Origin: Spisula solida
Taxonomy: Eukaryota > Mollusca > Bivalvia > Venerida > Mactridae
Assembly (NCBI GenBank): GCA_947247005.1
Contig: OX365955.1
Span: 17,961,322 to 18,025,321, forward strand
Reading direction: 5' to 3'
Length of the DNA stretch: 64,000 bases
Shown here: positions 1 through 11,754 of the stretch, piece by piece
How the letters are laid out: each line of letters opens with the position of its first letter
Numbering within the stretch: the first letter of the stretch is position 1
Position numbers and translations under genes: made by a program
Notes under the pieces: generated by a model
What the model was told of the DNA's origin: nothing
Database searches by the model: none
Seen by the model: the letters and a program-made list of their open reading frames with translations, nothing else

Positions 1-1252
1 TGCGGGAGGTTCAGTTAAGTCCACTTTGAGTGTAGGAAGGCTCAGTTGAATGCGGGAGGTTCAGTTTAGTCTGTTTTGAGTGTAGGAAGGCTCAGTTGTC
101 CGCTTTCAGTTAAGTCCGCTTTGAGTGTAGGAAGGCTCAGTTGTCCACTTTGAATGTGGGAGGTTCAGATAAGTCTGCTTTGAGTGTAGGAAGGCTCAGT
201 TGTCTGCTTTGAATGCGGGAGGTTCAGTTAAGTCCACTTTGAGTATAGGAAGGCTCAGTTGTCCGCTTTGAATTCGGGAGGTTCAGTTAAGTCCGCTTTG
301 AGTGTAGGAAGGCTCAGTTGTCTGCTTTGAATGCGGGAGGTTTCAGTTAAGTCTGCTTTGAGTGTAAGAAGGCTCAGTTGTCTGCTTTGAATGCGGGAGG
401 TTCAGTTAAGTCTGCTTTGAGTATAGGAAGGCTCAGTTGTCTGCTTTGAATGTGGGAGGTTCAGTTAATTCTGCTTTGAGTGTAGGAAGGCTCAGTTGTC
501 TGCTTTGAATGCGGGAGGTTCAGTTAAGTCTGCTTTGAGTGTAGGAAGGCTCAATTGTCTGCTTTGAATTCGGGAGGTTCAGTTAAGTCTGCTTTGAGTG
601 TAGGAAGGCTCAGTTGTCTGCTTTGAATGCAGGAGGTTTCACTTAAGTCTGCTTTGAGTGTAAGAAGGCTCAGTTGTCTGCTTTGAATGCGGGAGGTTCA
701 GTTAAGTCTGCTTTGAGTATAGGAAGGCTCAGTTGTCTGCTTTGAATGTGGGAGGTTCAGTTAATTCTGCTTTGAGTGTAGGAAGGCTCAGTTGTCTGCT
801 TTGAATGCGGGAGGTTCAGTTAAGTCCGCTTTGAGTGTAGGAAGGCTCAGTTGTCTGCTTTGAATGCGGGAGGTTCAGTTAAGTCTGCTTTGAGTATAGG
901 AAGGCTCAGTTGTTCGCTTTGAATGCGGGAGGTTCAGTTAAGTCTGCTTTGAGTGTAGGAAGGCTCAGTTGTCTGCTTTGAATGTGGGAGGTTCAGTTAA
1001 TTCTGCTTTGAGTGTAGGAAGGCTCAGTTGTCTGCTTTGAATGCGGGAGGTTCAGTTAAGTCCGCTTTGAGTGTAGGAAGGCTCAGTTGTCTGCTTTGAA
1101 TGCGGGAGGTTCAGTTAAGTCTGCTTTGAGTATAGGAAGGCTCAGTTGTTCGCTTTGAATGCGGGAGGTTCAGTTAAGTCTGCTTTGAGTGTAGGAAGGC
1201 TCAGTTGTCCGCTTTGAATGTGGGAGGTACAGTTGTCCGCTTTGAGTGCGAG
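1..1252. repeat. 59-bp dimeric minisatellite, about 21 copies
   Basis: The unit is two related half-repeats of about 30 and 29 bp. One carries GAATGCGGGAGGTTCAGTTA and the other GAGTGTAGGAAGGCTCAGTT, each preceded by TCTGCTTT. The phase advances one base per 60, giving a 59-bp period. Variant units recur as blocks: the GAATGTGGG...TTAATTCTG variant lies near 448, 744 and 980 (spacings of about 296 and 236 bp, or 5 and 4 units). The array is cut by the left edge of the window. It has no coding potential of note. Confidence 0.95.
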
Positions 1253-1879
1253 AGGCACTCATAGGCGGTGCTCTTGTTTTACTTAGAACTTCGGATCATA
1301 GATGAGCAAGTGTACTATCAAAGTCAAGTATCCAGTGTGTTCTTGTTTACTTGTAATCAACAGTAGTCTTATAAGTACAGGTTATGTACTTTCAGTGAGT
1401 GTTGTTATTTAGAAGTACATTCTGTAGCCTGTCTGACACCTATCTGTTTGTCTTATTACATTGTATTTAATCTATAATTAATCAGCTCAGATAAACATCT
1501 CTGATCTATCCAGCATTCAGTAAATATCTCTATACCTTGATACTCCAGGTTTTTATGGACTATTTCTATAACATAATAAGCTGACATTACTCTTCTATTG
1601 ACAATCTCATGAAATTGTTGCAATTTTGAATATACATTTCATCGTTTTAGGAGATTTCGTTGTCTTAGATTCAGTTTGATCAATTTTGATGTATTCGGCT
1701 TTGTGCTTTAAGTATATTTTGGAGGCTTTTCAAGACATATTGATTAACAATTACAGTATCATCTATCATTTTATTGCTCATAACTGTGTATGATGAAAAT
1801 TATATGGGACTACGTTCTACAGTATTCTATTGATTGGATACATTGAGACTGGTAATAAGCCGCTCACATTTCATACATA
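1253..1879. other. Unique AT-rich sequence, no gene seen
   Basis: This stretch follows the end of the 59-bp array. I see no reading frame, RNA gene or repeat structure in it up to the MITE target site. Confidence 0.6.
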
Positions 1880-1882
1880 TTA

Positions 1883-2424
1883 GGCCAAAAATAAAATATT
1901 GTTTGTTTCTCCCCCAGGGACCCATGACATTAAGGGTTTAAAAACAAGACTGCGTTCAATAAACGCTTATGCCCCCTGTGGAAGCCTTGTCCATAAACAA
2001 TTCTAAGTCCAAAATTAGGTCAAGGTGAAGGTCAAAATGGGGTTAGGTGATACAGGCATGTGGAGAGTGTTCATATACAACATCCATGCAAGTATGAAAG
2101 CTTTGTAGCCAGCCATATTAATGCTAGAAGAAACGGTCAATTTGGGTTAACCAGGACGGACGAACGAACAGGTGAATCACTATATGCCTACCGATCTATC
2201 GATACGGGGGCATAAAAATATTTTTACAGAAGACAATTTTTTTTTAATTTCTTGATAAAAAAACTTGAAAAAATGTTTTTCAGAAGATTAAAGGCATTAA
2301 TTTCCCTAATTTCGTTCCCCAACTTCTTTTGGATTTAAATTCTAATCATTTTTTTGAGGTAGGGGTTATTTTGGCCAGCTGGTAGGTAGCTGGACAGGAG
2401 ACAAACAATATTTTATTCTAGGCC
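1883..2424. mobile_element. Harbinger-like MITE with TTA target-site duplication
   Basis: This 542-bp element has TIRs of about 28 bp. The left end starts GGCCAAAAATAAAATATTG and the reverse complement of the right end starts GGCCTAGAATAAAATATTG, with TAAAATATTGTTTGT identical in both. TTA lies directly outside each end (1880-1882 and 2425-2427), giving a 3-bp target duplication. GG-starting TIRs with a TTA/TAA target duplication are typical of the PIF/Harbinger superfamily. There is no transposase frame, so the copy is non-autonomous. A second repeat sits inside it. Confidence 0.75.
1969..2213. mobile_element. Small element nested in the Harbinger-like MITE
   Basis: The ends are inverted: ATGCCCCC at 1969-1976 and GGGGGCAT at 2206-2213. 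They enclose about 230 bp of non-coding sequence with a CCAGGACGGACGAACGAACA tract near the right end. I recall similar GCCCCC-ended short repeats as common in bivalve genomes. No target-site duplication is obvious, so its exact limits and class are uncertain. It lies wholly inside the 1883-2424 element, so it is either the younger insertion or a captured part of that family. Confidence 0.5.
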
Positions 2425-2659
2425 TTACTAGTGTATATGTCTATATATTACTGGAACAATGCTGTGACTTGGCATGAATTTGATGTGAGTAAGAACTATG
2501 TGAGGGAAACATTGCCAAGTAATATTAAACATTGAAGACATTCTGTCTATTTATCCCGTTATAATTGATGTGATGTGTTTATAGAAATGAATTTAGCCAG
2601 TAATTATTTGGTTACTATTTACCTTAGATAAGATGCATGTAACTTTGTCAGGCAGTCAA

Positions 2660-3118
2660 CCAATCAATATGGAAATTTATCAATCAATCAGTCAATCAAT
2701 CAATCTGTCAGTCAGTCATAAGACAATTTATCCATCAATAGGTCAGTCATAATACAAGTAATCCCTCAATCAATTAGTCAATCAATCATTCAATCAATCA
2801 GTCATAATACAATTTGTCAATCAATTGGTCAGTCATTAGACAATGTCCTAATACAAGTAATCCAATCAATCAATATGTCCATCAATCAATCAGTCAGTCA
2901 TAAGACAATTTATCCATCAATCAGTCAGTCATAATACAAGTAAACCCTCAATTAATTAGTCAATCAATCAGTCATAAATCAATTTATCTATCAATCAATC
3001 AGTCAATCGATCAGTCAGTCATAATACAGTTAATCCATGAATCAGTTAATCGACTGGTCAGTCATAATACAATTTATCTATCAATCAATCGACCAATCAC
3101 TTTGACAGTCATTCCGTC
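2660..3118. repeat. Degenerate TCAA/TCAG tetranucleotide region
   Basis: Runs of TCAATCAATCA and CAGTCAGTCATAA alternate with AATACAATTTATC segments. It is an imperfect tetranucleotide tract with a loose longer period. Non-coding. Confidence 0.8.
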
Positions 3119-3144
3119 AATGAATTTTTCGAAAATGTTTTTTT

Positions 3145-3720
3145 TAGCTCCCCTATTAATGTGACAGGACGGGCTTTGTGATCAATCTTCGTCTATTCTT
3201 TGTTCGCCCATCAATGATTCGCTTATGCAGACACTAGAAATAATATTATATTTGTGAAACTTGGTAACAATGATCATCTTACAAAATTTATGCCAAGTTC
3301 GATATTGGGTCATCTGGGGTAAAAAAACTAGGTCACTAGGTTAAATCTTAGGAAAACCTTGTGTAGTCACTAGAGGTTACAATTTTGGCTAATATTTATA
3401 TTTGTATGATCCTCTTTATAAAACCTAGGTCCAGTTCAATATTGGGTCATCCAGGTAAAACACTAGGGTTATTCTAAGGTCAAATCAATTGAAAACCTTG
3501 TGGACACAGTAGAAGTCACAACTTTGTTCACAATGACCATCTTTATAAAATCTAGGTCAAGTTTGGAGGTCACATCTTTGGTCACAATGACCATCTTTAT
3601 AAAATCTAGGTCAAGTTTGATATTGTGTCATATAGTGTCAAAAACTATGTCAATTTAGAATATGGGTATTTTTGGTTGAATGCATTTATGGGATATAGGG
3701 TCATCTTTGCCCTCTTGTAA
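3145..3720. repeat. Dispersed non-coding repeat with internal duplications
   Basis: It begins AGCTCCCCTATTAATGTGAC. Phrases such as CTAGGTCAAGTTTGATATTG, GGTCACAATGACCATCTTTA and AAAACCTTGTG then recur three or four times at irregular spacing (near 3270, 3404, 3527 and 3580). The style (GGTCA..., 'ACTAGG', 'CTTGG') is like dispersed repeats I associate with mollusc genomes. No coding potential. Confidence 0.55.
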
Positions 3721-4163
3721 TTGGTCATTTCAGCTTCACATGTTTTACCGTATATCCTACTTACCCCACAGCTGATACATCATTCACCAGCCTACAACTT
3801 GGATCTAGTACAGACCACTTCAAAGTTAGGACCGTAATTTTCAGGTCCATTTACACTGTTTTACTCTTTATTTAACCTCAATAGCCGACCTTTGACCTAC
3901 TTCATAGTGACACCAATTTTCAAGAGTCCCTAGAGTGGTCTTAGTATTAATGTTGTAATGTCATTATATAGGTTATATAGGTACAGGTACTTGTATAGTT
4001 TATAGACCATTGTATATATTTATACAAAATGACATACATTGTATGTTTGTACCATAGTATCATTATTATTATTAATTTTCCATTATTCTATTTGCAGTGG
4101 AGTGTACAAAATCACCTGCGGAAATCCATACATAGCTTCAAATGTTGCCAAATCTTTAACGTG
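3721..4163. other. No gene seen
   Basis: AT-rich unique sequence between a dispersed repeat and a small minisatellite. No supportable feature. Confidence 0.5.
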
Positions 4164-4395
4164 ATCCCGATATAGCAAATCAACATTGTGATCCTGACAT
4201 AGCAAATCAACATCGTGTAAATCCTGACATAGCAAATCAACATTGTGATCCTGACATAGCAAATCAACATCGTGTAGATCCTGACATAGCAAATCAATAT
4301 CGTGTAAATCCCAAGATAGAAAATCTACATTGTGTAAATCCTGACATAGCAAATACGAAATTGTGTAAATCCCGAGATAGAAAATCAGCATCAAC
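4164..4395. repeat. 27/30-bp alternating minisatellite, about 8 copies
   Basis: Units of 27 bp (AAATCAACATTGTGATCCTG plus ACATAGC) alternate with 30-bp units that carry CGTGTAAATCC. Both lengths are multiples of three, so the complementary strand stays open and reads a repetitive LLCQDLHDVD-type peptide. The frame has no other gene-like property. Confidence 0.85.
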
Positions 4396-4799
4396 ATCTC
4401 CATTTCCTGGAATGTGACAGACACCATCTCTCCATATATCAGTGAATGTTTCTTGGATTATGCTTAACGAAATATGTGTTGTAATTCTGGCAATATCGCT
4501 TGCTTCATTATATAATGTACCAGCATTCTGAAAAAAACTACGAACATGTACATTGCTACAGTACAAATACGAACGACTTTCAATAACGGATTAGAAAACT
4601 GTGAAAAGGCTAGCTATTTATAAGTGTCAGTTTTAGTATTTTTATACATAAATCACCAAGGAAATATTGGGTATGTATATATACTGCAGCCTGTATTAAC
4701 AAGAATTTATCCATGTACTATTTGGAGAGGCCATGTTTTCGCATTTGTGCCTAAAGTTACACTGAAATGCTTGACCCATATATAAAAGTCTAAGAATTA
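4396..4799. other. No gene seen
   Basis: Unique AT-rich sequence. The short minus-strand frame that runs through the neighbouring repeat extends into it, with no recognisable domain. Confidence 0.5.
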
Positions 4800-5235
4800 G
4801 ATACACTCTGACCAAGAAATGGGTAATATGTCCAAAGGCTTGCTATACGCCATTCTCGTGCAAAACAACTATGGCCAAAGACTGGATAACATGTCTAAAG
4901 GCTTGCAATATGTCATTCAAGTGCAAAAACACTGTGGCCAAGAACCGGATATGTCAAAAGGCTTGCAATATGTCATTCTTGTGTAAAAACACTCTGACCA
5001 AGAACCGGATATGTCCAAAGACTTGCTATACATCATTCTTGTGTAAAAACACTCTGGCCAAGAACCAGATATGTCCAAAGGCTTGCTTTATGCCATTCTC
5101 GTGTAAAAACACTATGACCAAAAACTGAATATGTCTAAAGGCTTGCTATACGTTATTCTCGTGTAAAAACACTGGCCAAGAACTGAATATTTCTAAAGGC
5201 TTGCTATATGTCATTCTTGTGCAAAATTGCCATAG
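4800..5235. repeat. 60-bp minisatellite, about 7 copies
   Basis: The unit reads AAAACACTCTGACCAAGAAC, then GGATATGTCCAAAGGCTTGC, then a TATGTCATTCTTGTGT-like tail. The period is exactly 60 bp across 4921-5160. Since 60 is divisible by three, the plus strand is open over four copies (4871-5128, a 20-residue repeat containing CPKACNMSFLCKNT). I regard this frame as a product of the period rather than a gene: there is no signal peptide and no supported start. Confidence 0.9.
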
Positions 5236-6071
5236 CCATCTGCATGGATATATAGTCCCAGTTTTTCTATTGACTTTATACTTCAATTTGTATGGCTCAA
5301 GACTGCTAAATTTTGTATTACTGTGCAATTTGTATACATACAGTAGTAAATTGGCCCGTATATTGCATTTTGTGGTAGTATTACGTGTTTTATGGACAAA
5401 ATGTATTTTGTTTTCTACCTAGTTATAAGAATCCACAAACTATCAAAGTTAACTTGTGCACCCATTTTTCTGCATTCTGCACATATATGTCCATTCATTA
5501 TATAGTCTCTTACAGGAAAACATATTTAAAGGAATTTGTAGCGCACCCATCATTCTGAAATGTGACAAAATATAGTGTCTATTTCTTTGTGATTAGTTTG
5601 TGGTCAATATATTTATCTTTGCCTATGTGTTAACACTTTCTGTGTACATATATTACACACGTTGTGCATGTTAGAGTGAATCTTTGCTCTGACCAAACTT
5701 CTCATACATTTTGTTATAAAGTCTGATTGATTTCTGTACTTACATTATTAAATTATTATTGTATTCTTGAATCATTGTTAATGAAGACAGCCATGATTTA
5801 ATATTCTGAATTAATAGTTCATAGTACCTGATACCTTACTTCTATTGAAAAGTATCATTTAGGCACATTAGGTCATTTTGCAATTAACTGTGTCATAAGG
5901 CTCTTGAAGTAATTCTGAAATTAACCAGGTACCTTAACCGATTTGATATTCATTTTTTGACAAACTGGACTGCTAACATTCTGCGTTCCCCCTTTTCCGA
6001 ATCATAGTTGTCTTAACATTTTGTTGTAATGAAAATATTACATAAAACAAATTGAATGAATGTTGAAGGTG
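5236..6071. other. No gene seen
   Basis: AT-rich unique DNA. The short overlapping frames on both strands at 5146-5422 look like noise. Confidence 0.5.
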
Positions 6072-6123
6072 GTTGTTTAGCCGTGCGTCTGATATAAGTT
6101 GTTTAGCCGTGCGTCTGATATAA
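6072..6123. repeat. Perfect 26-bp tandem duplication
   Basis: Two identical 26-bp copies (6072-6097 and 6098-6123), each containing GTTTAGCCGTGCGTCTGATA. Confidence 0.95.
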
Positions 6124-6957
6124 GTTGACTATATTAGTCTGCTCCTGTTAGAATGATACTATGATTGGTGACCGTGTTATTATAAATGAAAGATTTCATT
6201 CAGTTAATCCTTAATGTCCGTTACCAAAACGTTAATATGATAATGTATGAACATAGTTAGCTGCTTGTATTACGTTAGCAACATTTTACATTGGCCAGTT
6301 TCAGTCATTCAGTTTTCATTATCCCCCTAAGCAGTCAGTGAAAATAGGGGATTAATGCCACCCCTGCTTGTTTGTCTAGTGTCTAGACCTTCAGTTTTAT
6401 TCAATATTTTTGTAAATATATTGTACTCGTCTAGTTGTACCTCATGCTGCAACGGTTAATAATGCAATATTTGTGTCAGAGCTGTTTGAATACTTTGCAT
6501 TATTTATATGATTTCGTCCCATAAATGCATCAATCAACGAAGAATGCTTTAAGCACTATCGTATGTATCTACTATAGTGGAGGCGGCAGTGTCTTACTGA
6601 TATATTACTCCGCTTCAACTTTTCATTCATCTTTAAGTCTCTATTTTGTCCAAAATGAAACTTGGTATAGTTAAAACTATTTTGCTAGAATTTGTTTAAC
6701 TTATTTACTGCCATTGTTATTGCTATAGTACATCCTGTATTTTTGTCACAGGCAACATCGTAGATGGCTTTAACTGATAGCTGCTCAGTATATTCAAAAT
6801 CAACATATATTTGAGATAGACATAAACGCAACATGCAATGTATATACAACCAATAACGCACTGGTGTCTAATATGGTTCTTATAGTCTTACTTATGATAT
6901 GATTTGTCAAGAATGACCCATACAGTCATTCCCCCAGACACTCATCCTCTAAGTCCT
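6124..6957. other. No gene seen
   Basis: Unique AT-rich DNA. I find no exon, RNA gene or inverted repeat that I can support. Confidence 0.5.
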
Positions 6958-7093
6958 GGGGTGGTATCGTATTTAATTGGAGAATAAGGATAGCCAATCA
7001 TATCGCCTGTTTCTGACCAAGAGTTTAATACGGTGTGATCTGATTGGTTGTCCTTATCCTTAAGTCTAGTAAGATCAATTTTGAATACCACCT
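6958..7093. repeat. Short inverted repeat, possible MITE remnant
   Basis: GGTGGTAT near 6960 is answered by ATACCACC near 7086. Further in, AATAAGGATAGCCAATCA pairs with TGATTGGTTGTCCTTATC. The right arm carries an extra segment of about 10 bp. It looks like a small foldback element; no target-site duplication is evident. Confidence 0.5.
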
Positions 7094-7104
7094 CGGCCTG
7101 CACT

Positions 7105-7153
7105 CAAAATTACCATCAAAATACAAAATATTTTAAAAACCACTGCAAATTTT
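7105..7153. repeat. Single copy of the 39-bp minisatellite monomer
   Basis: ACCATCAAAATACAAAATAT followed by TTTAAAAACCACTGCAAAT closely matches the monomer that forms the arrays at 9.2-10.0 kb. Here it occurs once, next to a small inverted repeat. Confidence 0.6.
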
Positions 7154-7382
7154 TCTAAGAGCCGAGTTATTATTATGACATTGCCAGTTGATCTTGCCAG
7201 AAATTCCAGTGAAACTTTCATTTACGAACTCTATGAAGAATTGCTTACTTGGGTATGTCCGCTAGGTTTTAGTTACCTAACATATGTTGTGATTTCAAGC
7301 ATCAGTTTCAATAAGAAATTATTATTTCAACCTTTTTTGATACTATTTGCAGTGATTTGAACATATTTCATATTCTGATGCT

Positions 7383-7579
7383 TACTGTAAAATCACATAT
7401 TTTCGTGGGTATTAAATTTTGTTGATTTTGATTAAATGCATTTTCGTGGGGTCGAATATTTGTGGATTATGTCCTGTATATGGGAGGTTGATTAATCATG
7501 GGCATTTTATTTCGTGGTCATGTTCAACTACGAAATCAACGAAAATTCAACCACCTCGAAAAATAATGATTTTACAGTA
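7383..7579. mobile_element. 197-bp TIR element (MITE) with TA ends
   Basis: TACTGTAAAATCA at 7383-7395 is exactly inverted as TGATTTTACAGTA at 7567-7579, and ATTTTCG/CGAAAAAT continues the match inside. If the outer TA is the target duplication, the TIR begins CTGTAAAATCA, as expected for a Tc1/mariner-type MITE. The interior is rich in TTCGTGG and CGAAAAT motifs. Non-coding. Confidence 0.7.
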
Positions 7580-8267
7580 GTTCTGAGTTGTGCACCTTAA
7601 AGATGCAATAGGTTCTCATACAAGTTGGTTTCAATCTGAACTGCTTTAGTGTTCTAAACTATTTTTATAAGGTGTAGTTTGCTAGCTTGCTATTAAATCA
7701 ATTGGAACAATGCAACTGTTCCTGACTTTTGTTGTTTGAAAAAAAAATTGTTTGCCTTGAGATTGGCATCCTACATTTGTAGCTATCTATGATATCGACA
7801 CTAAAATAAATCATGTTTTGAAACTATTGTTCTATAAGTTTTTTAAAAGAATTTGAAACATTCTAATTACCGGTATTTGATATGAATTATAAAGATGTAT
7901 ACACGTGTTTCCCAAGTAAAACTGAAATTAAGTAAAATAGTAATATCAGTATTTGTAACATGGGGAACTGGCTTTTTCTATTTGCCTTCTTTTTTGGGGG
8001 AAATCTGCATGTTATTAAAAACTTATAAGAGTTTCAACTTTGCAAAGTTTAAGTTATAACCATAGGTATTGTACATTTGCTGACAGCACTTATTACTGTT
8101 TTACATGAGTACTATATTTTTCAGCATAGAACTATTTACTTTGTACAAGTGTGATAGGGGAAATCATGTGTTACTATTTTTAGAATTCAGTGTTGCAAGT
8201 TTCAGAAACTGATTACGGTATTGCTAAAACAGCATTGCATTACAACATTGTTCAAAATCCCTGGGAT
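7580..8267. other. No gene seen
   Basis: AT-rich unique DNA. No supportable feature. Confidence 0.5.
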
Positions 8268-8413
8268 GCGACCATATACTGACTAAACGGATGTTACCAT
8301 ATACTGACTAAACGGATGTTACCATATACTGACTAAACGGATGTTACCATATACTGACTAAACGGATGTTACCATGTACTGACTAAACGGATGTTACCAT
8401 ATACTGACTAAAT
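8268..8413. repeat. 25-bp minisatellite, about 6 copies
   Basis: ATACTGACTAAACGGATGTT plus ACCAT repeats with almost no variation (one TATACT to TGTACT change and a degenerate last copy). The low divergence suggests a recent expansion. Confidence 0.95.
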
Positions 8414-9177
8414 GGTATCAAATTGTAGATGTGAGCAGATTGTTATACTTAGCATAAAATCTATATGCAAAAAGCAGTTTTGAAAATTTCCCACCATATA
8501 ATGTTAGTTGAGCTACTTGTTTTATCTCCTAACCGTGATATTTTATAAGTAAAAAGCGTGTTTTCACCAAAATGGTAACTTTGATCAATGAAATTGTCAC
8601 TGTTGCAAACTGTCTTGACTAGATGATGAATACCATTACCTGACAAAAACTGTTGGCACATTAAGTTTGTTTATGCTGATGTCTTGTTTTAACTCCATAT
8701 AAATGGCATCATTATTATATTGAATATATTATAACTTAATAAAACTGCTTTCTTTTTTGAAGAGTTGGAGATATATTTTGATAGTCTTGGGACTTAAACA
8801 AATGGCTTACCGTACTAGGACGGCAAATGTTGCATAAATGTAAGATTCTGATATGACTGCACTCTATATTATACCAGTATTAATTGTATCCTCATGAACA
8901 ATGACAAAGATACATGCTCAAGTTCACGTTTCAAGTTTTTTCAAACACATGTTTTTTGTTGAAGTGTACCAATTATTGCGTGCCTCATACTTATACCCAT
9001 AATTATTATTCTAATGTTATTTAAGTCTTTTTTCATTGATTTATTTATAGCTGTATGCATGTCAGAGAAAATGTGTATGTTATATTTGGGTATATATTAT
9101 ATGTATATCATAATATACGATCTGTTATACTATAACTGTTACATGTTTATGAGAAATCAGATGATGACGTTTTTTAG
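8414..9177. other. No gene seen
   Basis: AT-rich unique DNA. A 66-codon minus-strand frame at 8461-8661 has no recognisable feature. Confidence 0.5.
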
Positions 9178-9560
9178 TTAAAGGCGCTGAGCTTCAGATG
9201 TCCGTCAAAATATGAAATATTTTAAAACCACTGAAAATGTCTGTCAAAGTATGAAATATTTTAAAACCACTGAAAATGTCTGTCAAAGCATGAAATAGTT
9301 TAAAACCACTGAAAATGTCCGTCAAAATATGAAATAGTTTAAAACCACTGAAAATGTCTGTCAAAGTATGTAATAGTTTAAAACCACTGAAAATGTCCGT
9401 CAAAATATGAAATAGTTTAAAACCACTGAAAATGTCTGTCAAAATATGAACTAGTTTAAACCACGGAAAATGTCCGTCAAAGTATGAAATAGTTTAAAAC
9501 CACTGAAAATGTCCTTCAAGATAATTATGAAATACTTTAAAACCACTGAAAATGTTTCTA
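9178..9560. repeat. 39-bp minisatellite, first block, about 9 copies
   Basis: The unit is TGTCCGTCAAAATATGAAAT followed by AGTTTAAAACCACTGAAAA. The first copy is preceded by TTAAAGGCGCTGAGCTTCAG, a leader also found next to single monomers elsewhere in the window. Since 39 is divisible by three, the minus strand reads a 13-residue repeat (DIFSGFKLFHTLT) at 9194-9442. The frame ends where the period is broken, and I do not call it a gene. Confidence 0.92.
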
Positions 9561-10033
9561 CAAGTCGATGCAATATGAATACATAGGTATTCAGAGTTAT
9601 GTTGTCAGTACCACTGAAATGTCCGTCAAAATATGAAATAGTTTAAAACCACTGAAAATGTCCGTCAAAATATGAAATAGTTTAATACCACTGAAAATGT
9701 CGGTCAAAGTATGAAATAGTTTAAAACCACTGAAAATGTTGGTCAAAATATGAAATAGTTTAAAACCACTGAAAATGTCCGTCAAAGTATGAAATAGTTT
9801 AAAACCACTGAAAATGTCCGTCAAAGTTTGAAATAGTTTAAAACCACTGAAAATGTCCGTCAAAGTTTGAAATAGTTAAAAACCGCTGGAAATGTCCGTC
9901 AAAGTTTGAAATAGTTTAAAACCACTGGAAATGTCTGTCAAGATAATTATGAAATACTTTAAAACCACTGAAAATGTTTCTACAAGTCGGTGCAATATTA
10001 ATACATAGGTATTCAGAGTTATGTTGTCAGTAG
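9511..10033. repeat. Array-plus-flank duplication of about 423 bp
   Basis: The end of block 1 and its flank (CAAGATAATTATGAAATACT ... AGTTATGTTGTCAGTA, 9517-9612) recurs at the end of block 2 (9939-10033) with only a few changes. So a whole array together with its non-repetitive right edge was duplicated in tandem at an offset of about 423 bp. Confidence 0.85.
9611..9960. repeat. 39-bp minisatellite, second block, about 9 copies
   Basis: Same monomer as the block at 9178-9560, separated from it by a 100-bp junction. The minus strand is again open (9597-9863, 13-residue period). It starts from a truncated unit (CCACTGAAATGTCCG) just after the junction. Confidence 0.92.
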
Positions 10034-11025
10034 ATTTAAGTGTGGCATTCCATCAAACAGTCCATGAAATCTGCGAAAAAAGCTTGTGGAATATGTCTAC
10101 CAGTTAAAATACAGACCTTACAATATGATAGTTTTATTTTGACACACCTCTGCAATTTATTATTAAAACATTCATTAAGCCATGATTATTTTGCAATGGT
10201 TTTAAAATATTTCCTTTTTTGGTGGCCATCTGTTGTTCAGTACCTTTAATATTGTATATTGTTTTTACATATTTCAAGCCAAATGTGACTTCACCAGTTC
10301 AAGTTCAGTTATATAGTACGGTAACTTAGAACTTTATTGATAATAGTGTTTTTATTACCTATAGAACATCAATGAAACTTGTTTATAGTTTAATATTTTA
10401 ATTTGTCACGTACAATGTATTTGAATATAGTACTTAGAGTTCACTTAAAAGCACCAATTTATACTTGTGAGGTTATTCAGCAAAAAAAATATACTTATAT
10501 ACTATTTTACATGATTTGTAACGTTTTTAAGGTACCAACGTATAATGGGAGGAATTTCCATGCGTGTTGACTCTTCAAAACAGCTGCTGGAACTTTAACC
10601 TGGCTTTAACACAGATTGTTTAATATTTAATAAAAAATTATAATATTATACCTTATTTGTTCACTTTCCTTGAGAATTGATGATATATTGGGTGTTCCTT
10701 ACACAGAAGTTTTTCATCTGGTATGTTTCGTGTTATTAAAAGAATCAAATTTTATTTTGTTGATGAATACGTTTTTGTCTGATGTGAGTTTCACGGTTAT
10801 GGAAATGGTTTTGTTTTCATTATTTCTCGTTTTTTCAATGCAAGTTTTATATTTATTTCGTGTTTGTTATTGTTTAAGTACTATTCTCCATTCAGGTATT
10901 GACGGGGATGATTTAAACATAATGTACTAATATTTGATTTTCAGATTATATGGGGGAATGTCTCAGTTGTAGTTTTAATATATGCACTGGAAAGAATCTC
11001 ATTTCCTGAAATTATTTGGTACTTT
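10034..11025. other. No gene seen
   Basis: AT-rich unique DNA. The 69- and 86-codon plus-strand frames (10040-10249 and 10670-10930) give hydrophobic, low-complexity products typical of T-rich noise. No known domain. Confidence 0.5.
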
Positions 11026-11350
11026 GTGCTGCATATTTTGGTACTTTGTGCTGCATATTTTGGTACTTTGTGCTGCTAATTTCAGTACTTTGTGCTGTTA
11101 ATTTCAGTACTTTGTGCTGCTTATTTCGGTACTTTGAGCTGCATATTTTGGTACTTTGTGCTGAATATTTCTGTACTTTGTGTGGCTAATTTCGGTACTT
11201 TGTACTGCTAATTCGGGTACTTTGTGCTGAATATTTCGGTACTTTGTGCTGCTAATTTCAGTATCCTGTACTGCTAATTTCGGTGCATTGTGCTGCTAAG
11301 TTTAGTACTTTGTGCTGTTAATTTATTTGGTACTTGGTACTGCTAATTTC
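11026..11350. repeat. 22-bp minisatellite, about 15 copies
   Basis: The unit is GGTACTTTGTGCTGCATATT plus TT, with a second common form ending GCTAATTTCA. Copies diverge toward the right end. Confidence 0.93.
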
Positions 11351-11754
11351 ATCATATTATTAGTTATTTTAAAAATTCAGTTGATTTTATGGGTTTAGGT
11401 ACCTTCACTCAATATTTAGTTTTAATTTATTAAGATATTATTTTTTCCATTATTATTATTATTGATTAAGTTATTATTTTTAGTTTATTTCATTTAGGTT
11501 TAGTTTTTACAATATTATTGGATCCATAGTTATACTCACACCCAGTCACTCACACATTGTATGATGTATTTTTTGTTTATGAGTAGTGTATATTATTCTA
11601 TGACGTGTTACCAAAGTGAACTTTCTTCTTTTTGATGCCGGTTACTGATAAATAAATACCGTTACATACTATAAACAATGTTACTTGTTGTATTGACCTT
11701 GTTGTTGATTTAACCCTCCACTCTATATAGTAGATGCCTTACAAGAGATGTTTG
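11351..11754. other. No gene seen
   Basis: Very AT-rich, with TTATTATTATT tracts near 11440-11490. No supportable gene. Confidence 0.5.

Noticed and set aside
9194..9863. 13-residue repeat protein DIFSGFKLFHTLT
   Set aside because: It is a by-product of a 39-bp minisatellite. There is no non-repetitive coding context, and the frame is lost at the block junction.
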